Below are positions 62,366-64,000 of a stretch of DNA of 64,000 bases, one piece after another. Both the position numbers and the translations under genes were made by a program. Every line of letters starts with the position of its first letter. The stretch's first letter is position 1. Source of the stretch: Planctomycetia bacterium (GTDB lineage Bacteria > Planctomycetota > Phycisphaerae > Phycisphaerales > SM1A02); NCBI GenBank assembly GCA_005799495.1, contig SYGP01000006.1, forward strand, positions 31,675-95,674, given 5' to 3'. Under the pieces are notes generated by a model. That model was not told the DNA's origin and did not search any database. It worked only from the letters and a program-made list of their open reading frames with translations.

Positions 62366-62369
62366 GGGC

Positions 62370-63335
62370 TCAACCGCCGCACAGTGTGTCGCGAAGTCCG
62401 TCGGCAAAGTGCCGCACGGGTTCGTAGCCGATCAGTTCACGCGCTCGGTCGATCGAAGCGAGACTATCCCGCACATCACCTGTGCGTGGCGGCGCGAACT
62501 TCGCGAGCACCTTGGTCGCGAGCACCGCGTTCATCTGATCCAAGACCTCCGTCAGCGTGTAGTTCGCACCGCAGCCGATGTTGACCATGTCCCCCTGCAA
62601 ATCGGCGGGCGCCGCCCCCGCGCACAGGTTGGCATGCACCGCGTTGTCCACATGCGTGAAGTCCCGCGTCTGCTGACCATCACCGAAGATCGTGGGCTGC
62701 TGCCCTTGCCGCAGACAGGTGGCAAAGACTGGGATCACTGCCGCATACTGCGAATCAGGGCGCTGTCGCCGACCGAAGATGTTGAAGTACCGCAGGCTCA
62801 CGGTCGAAAGACCGAAACAGAGGCTCCACGCACGGCAGGCGTGTTCACCCGCGATCTTGGTGACGGCATACGGCGATCGCGGGTCAGCCTTCATGCTCTC
62901 GATCTTCGGCAGCGTCGGCGTATCGCCGTATGCCGAACTCGATGCGGAGTACACCACGCGCTTTGCACCCGCATGGCGCGCAGCCTCGAGAACGCGGAGC
63001 GTGCCGGTGGCGTTCACCTCGTGGTAACGCATGGGATCGCGCAGCGATCCAGGCACCGAGCCGATCGCGGCGAGGTGGAACACGATCCGCGCGCCATCGA
63101 TCGCCCGTGCGAGTTGCTCGCCGTCGAGGATGGACGCCTCGATCACACGAACGCGATCGCGCACCAGCTCGAGGTTCGCTTGGCGGCCATTGGAGAAGTC
63201 ATCGATGACCGACACGCGCGCGCCGAGGCGCACGAGCGCATCCACGATGTGGGATCCGATGAAACCACCGCCGCCCGTGACGCACACGGGGGCGCCGGCG
63301 TAGGCGGCCGCGTGCCCGTCCAGCCAGGAGGTCAT
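62370..63335 (-). CDS. NAD-dependent sugar-nucleotide epimerase/dehydratase
   Basis: 321 residues. The extended SDR fold is clear: [15 protein letters not shown] binds [19 protein letters not shown] follows, and the catalytic Ser/Tyr/Lys set is in SASSSAYGD and YAVTK. The C-terminal part has [35 protein letters not shown] and [10 protein letters not shown]. It resembles UDP-glucose or UDP-N-acetylglucosamine 4-epimerases (WbpP/GalE type); the substrate is undecided. The ATG overlaps the atpA stop as ATGA, so it is translated with the ATP synthase subunit, an unusual neighbour. Confidence 0.88.
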   Translation of the reverse strand: MTSWLDGHAAAYAGAPVCVTGGGGFIGSHIVDALVRLGARVSVIDDFSNGRQANLELVRDRVRVIEASILDGEQLARAIDGARIVFHLAAIGSVPGSLRDPMRYHEVNATGTLRVLEAARHAGAKRVVYSASSSAYGDTPTLPKIESMKADPRSPYAVTKIAGEHACRAWSLCFGLSTVSLRYFNIFGRRQRPDSQYAAVIPVFATCLRQGQQPTIFGDGQQTRDFTHVDNAVHANLCAGAAPADLQGDMVNIGCGANYTLTEVLDQMNAVLATKVLAKFAPPRTGDVRDSLASIDRARELIGYEPVRHFADGLRDTLCGG

Positions 63336-64000
63336 TGCTTCTGCACTGTCCGCGAGGAGTCCGACGGGACCCAGCCCTGCTTGAACGCCTTCAACGCCGC
63401 GGTCACGCGGTCCTCAAGACCCTTGAACGAGGCAGCCTTCACGAGTTCATCGCGCAGGGCCTGCGCCGGGCCGCGGAAATAATCGAGCATGGCGCGCTCA
63501 AACTCACGCACCGTGTCGATCGCGACATCGTCGAGGAGCCCGCGCGTGCCCGCGAACATGGTCAAGCACTGGTCGATCGTGTCGAAGGGGGTGTACTGCC
63601 CCTGCTTCAGGAGTTCGACCATGCGCGCGCCACGGGTCAGCTGCCGCTTGCTCGCTGCATCCAGTTCAGTGCCGAGCTGCGCGAACGCCTCCAACTCGCG
63701 GTACGCCGCAAGATCGAGTCGCAGCGAACCAGCCACTTCCTTCATCGCCTTGATCTGCGCGGAACCACCCACGCGGCTCACGGAGATACCGACATTGATG
63801 GCGGGGCGATCACCGGCCGAAAAGAGTTCTGGCTGCAGATAGATCTGACCGTAGGTGATCGAGATCACATTCGTCGGGATGTACGCAGACACGTCACCTT
63901 CCTGCGTCTCGATGATCGGGAGCGCAGTGAGTGAACCGCCGCCGTTCTCGTTCGACAGCTTTGTCGCGCGCTCGAGCAAACGCGAGTGCAGATAGAACAC
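63332..64000 (-). CDS. atpA: ATP synthase F1 alpha subunit, C-terminal part (cut by the window edge)
   Basis: 222 residues of the C-terminal half; the beginning lies beyond the window. [25 protein letters not shown] and [19 protein letters not shown] match the alpha subunit, including the arginine finger in [16 protein letters not shown] and the C-terminal helical domain follow. A Tyr replaces the highly conserved Asp of the TDGQ turn (ITYGQIYL). The gene overlaps the epimerase gene at its end; in most ATP synthase operons atpG would follow. The enzyme makes or uses ATP at the membrane. Confidence 0.95.
   Translation of the reverse strand: MFYLHSRLLERATKLSNENGGGSLTALPIIETQEGDVSAYIPTNVISITYGQIYLQPELFSAGDRPAINVGISVSRVGGSAQIKAMKEVAGSLRLDLAAYRELEAFAQLGTELDAASKRQLTRGARMVELLKQGQYTPFDTIDQCLTMFAGTRGLLDDVAIDTVREFERAMLDYFRGPAQALRDELVKAASFKGLEDRVTAALKAFKQGWVPSDSSRTVQKQ

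Overview
The window looks like a piece of a GC-rich chromosome from a Gram-negative-type bacterium. I infer Planctomycetota, possibly Phycisphaerae. The reasons are an outer-membrane gene set (LptD, CsgG-like protein, LpoB, several lipoproteins), two different GroELs around one GroES, a DUF1559-like prepilin, and a hotdog-ACP-hotdog cluster whose dehydratase-like proteins start with the short M-R/H-x-x-x-x-D form. No genus can be named. Gene density is very high: 56 coding regions are called, same-strand neighbours often overlap as ATGA or GTGA, and no gap without a gene exceeds 300 bases. The largest are 32951-33227, which holds a promoter, and 56597-56765, which holds a candidate promoter. 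I see no tRNA, rRNA, CRISPR array, insertion sequence or phage gene.

Layout. 1-6.1 kb (minus): a cut-off ORF, a PilZ-like protein, a TgpA-type transglutaminase membrane protein, a DUF58 protein, a small DUF2007-like protein and a DUF2314-like protein. 6.1-13.9 kb (minus): leuS and an envelope lipoprotein cluster (lpoB, ycfL-like, COG3014-like, CsgG/PEGA). 13.9-16.3 kb: folC and a divergent LOG-family gene. 16.3-22.2 kb (minus): ribH-nusB-ftsY-prepilin-membrane protein-hrpB, probably one transcription unit. 22.2-26.4 kb (plus): a UbiA-like prenyltransferase and lptD. 26.4-32.9 kb: ruvB, lemA-like, EVE, LON-domain, NTF2-like and MoxR genes, a zinc-ribbon membrane protein and an exported protein.

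33.0-41.8 kb (plus) is a proteostasis island: groEL1-groES-groEL2, a strong terminator, then dnaJ-grpE-fmdB-rnr. groEL1 is preceded by a nearly perfect sigma-54 (-24/-12) promoter. 41.8-46.2 kb: a dienelactone hydrolase, an exported seven-repeat FG-GAP protein, a small exported protein, dus and a lipoprotein. 46.3-53.9 kb (minus): thyX, a membrane protein, an Opp/Dpp-type ATPase, a DegP-like protease, panB, a metallo-beta-lactamase-fold protein without its metal-binding motif, coaD, and the hotdog-ACP-hotdog set. 54.0-62.4 kb (plus): ftsK, a 1710-residue coiled-coil membrane protein and a yeast-type cytosine deaminase. 62.4-64 kb (minus): a sugar-nucleotide epimerase directly after a truncated atpA.

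A pattern runs across the window. Many first genes of transcription units have a TANNNT hexamer only 6-9 bases before the start codon. This is what leaderless mRNAs with a -10 box at the start codon would look like. In two divergent pairs (ribH/ubiA-like and moxR/zinc-ribbon) the opposing -10 boxes share the same central TA, a symmetric bidirectional promoter. Genes with clear Shine-Dalgarno leaders (groEL1, groES, the FG-GAP gene, the giant gene) are the contrast.
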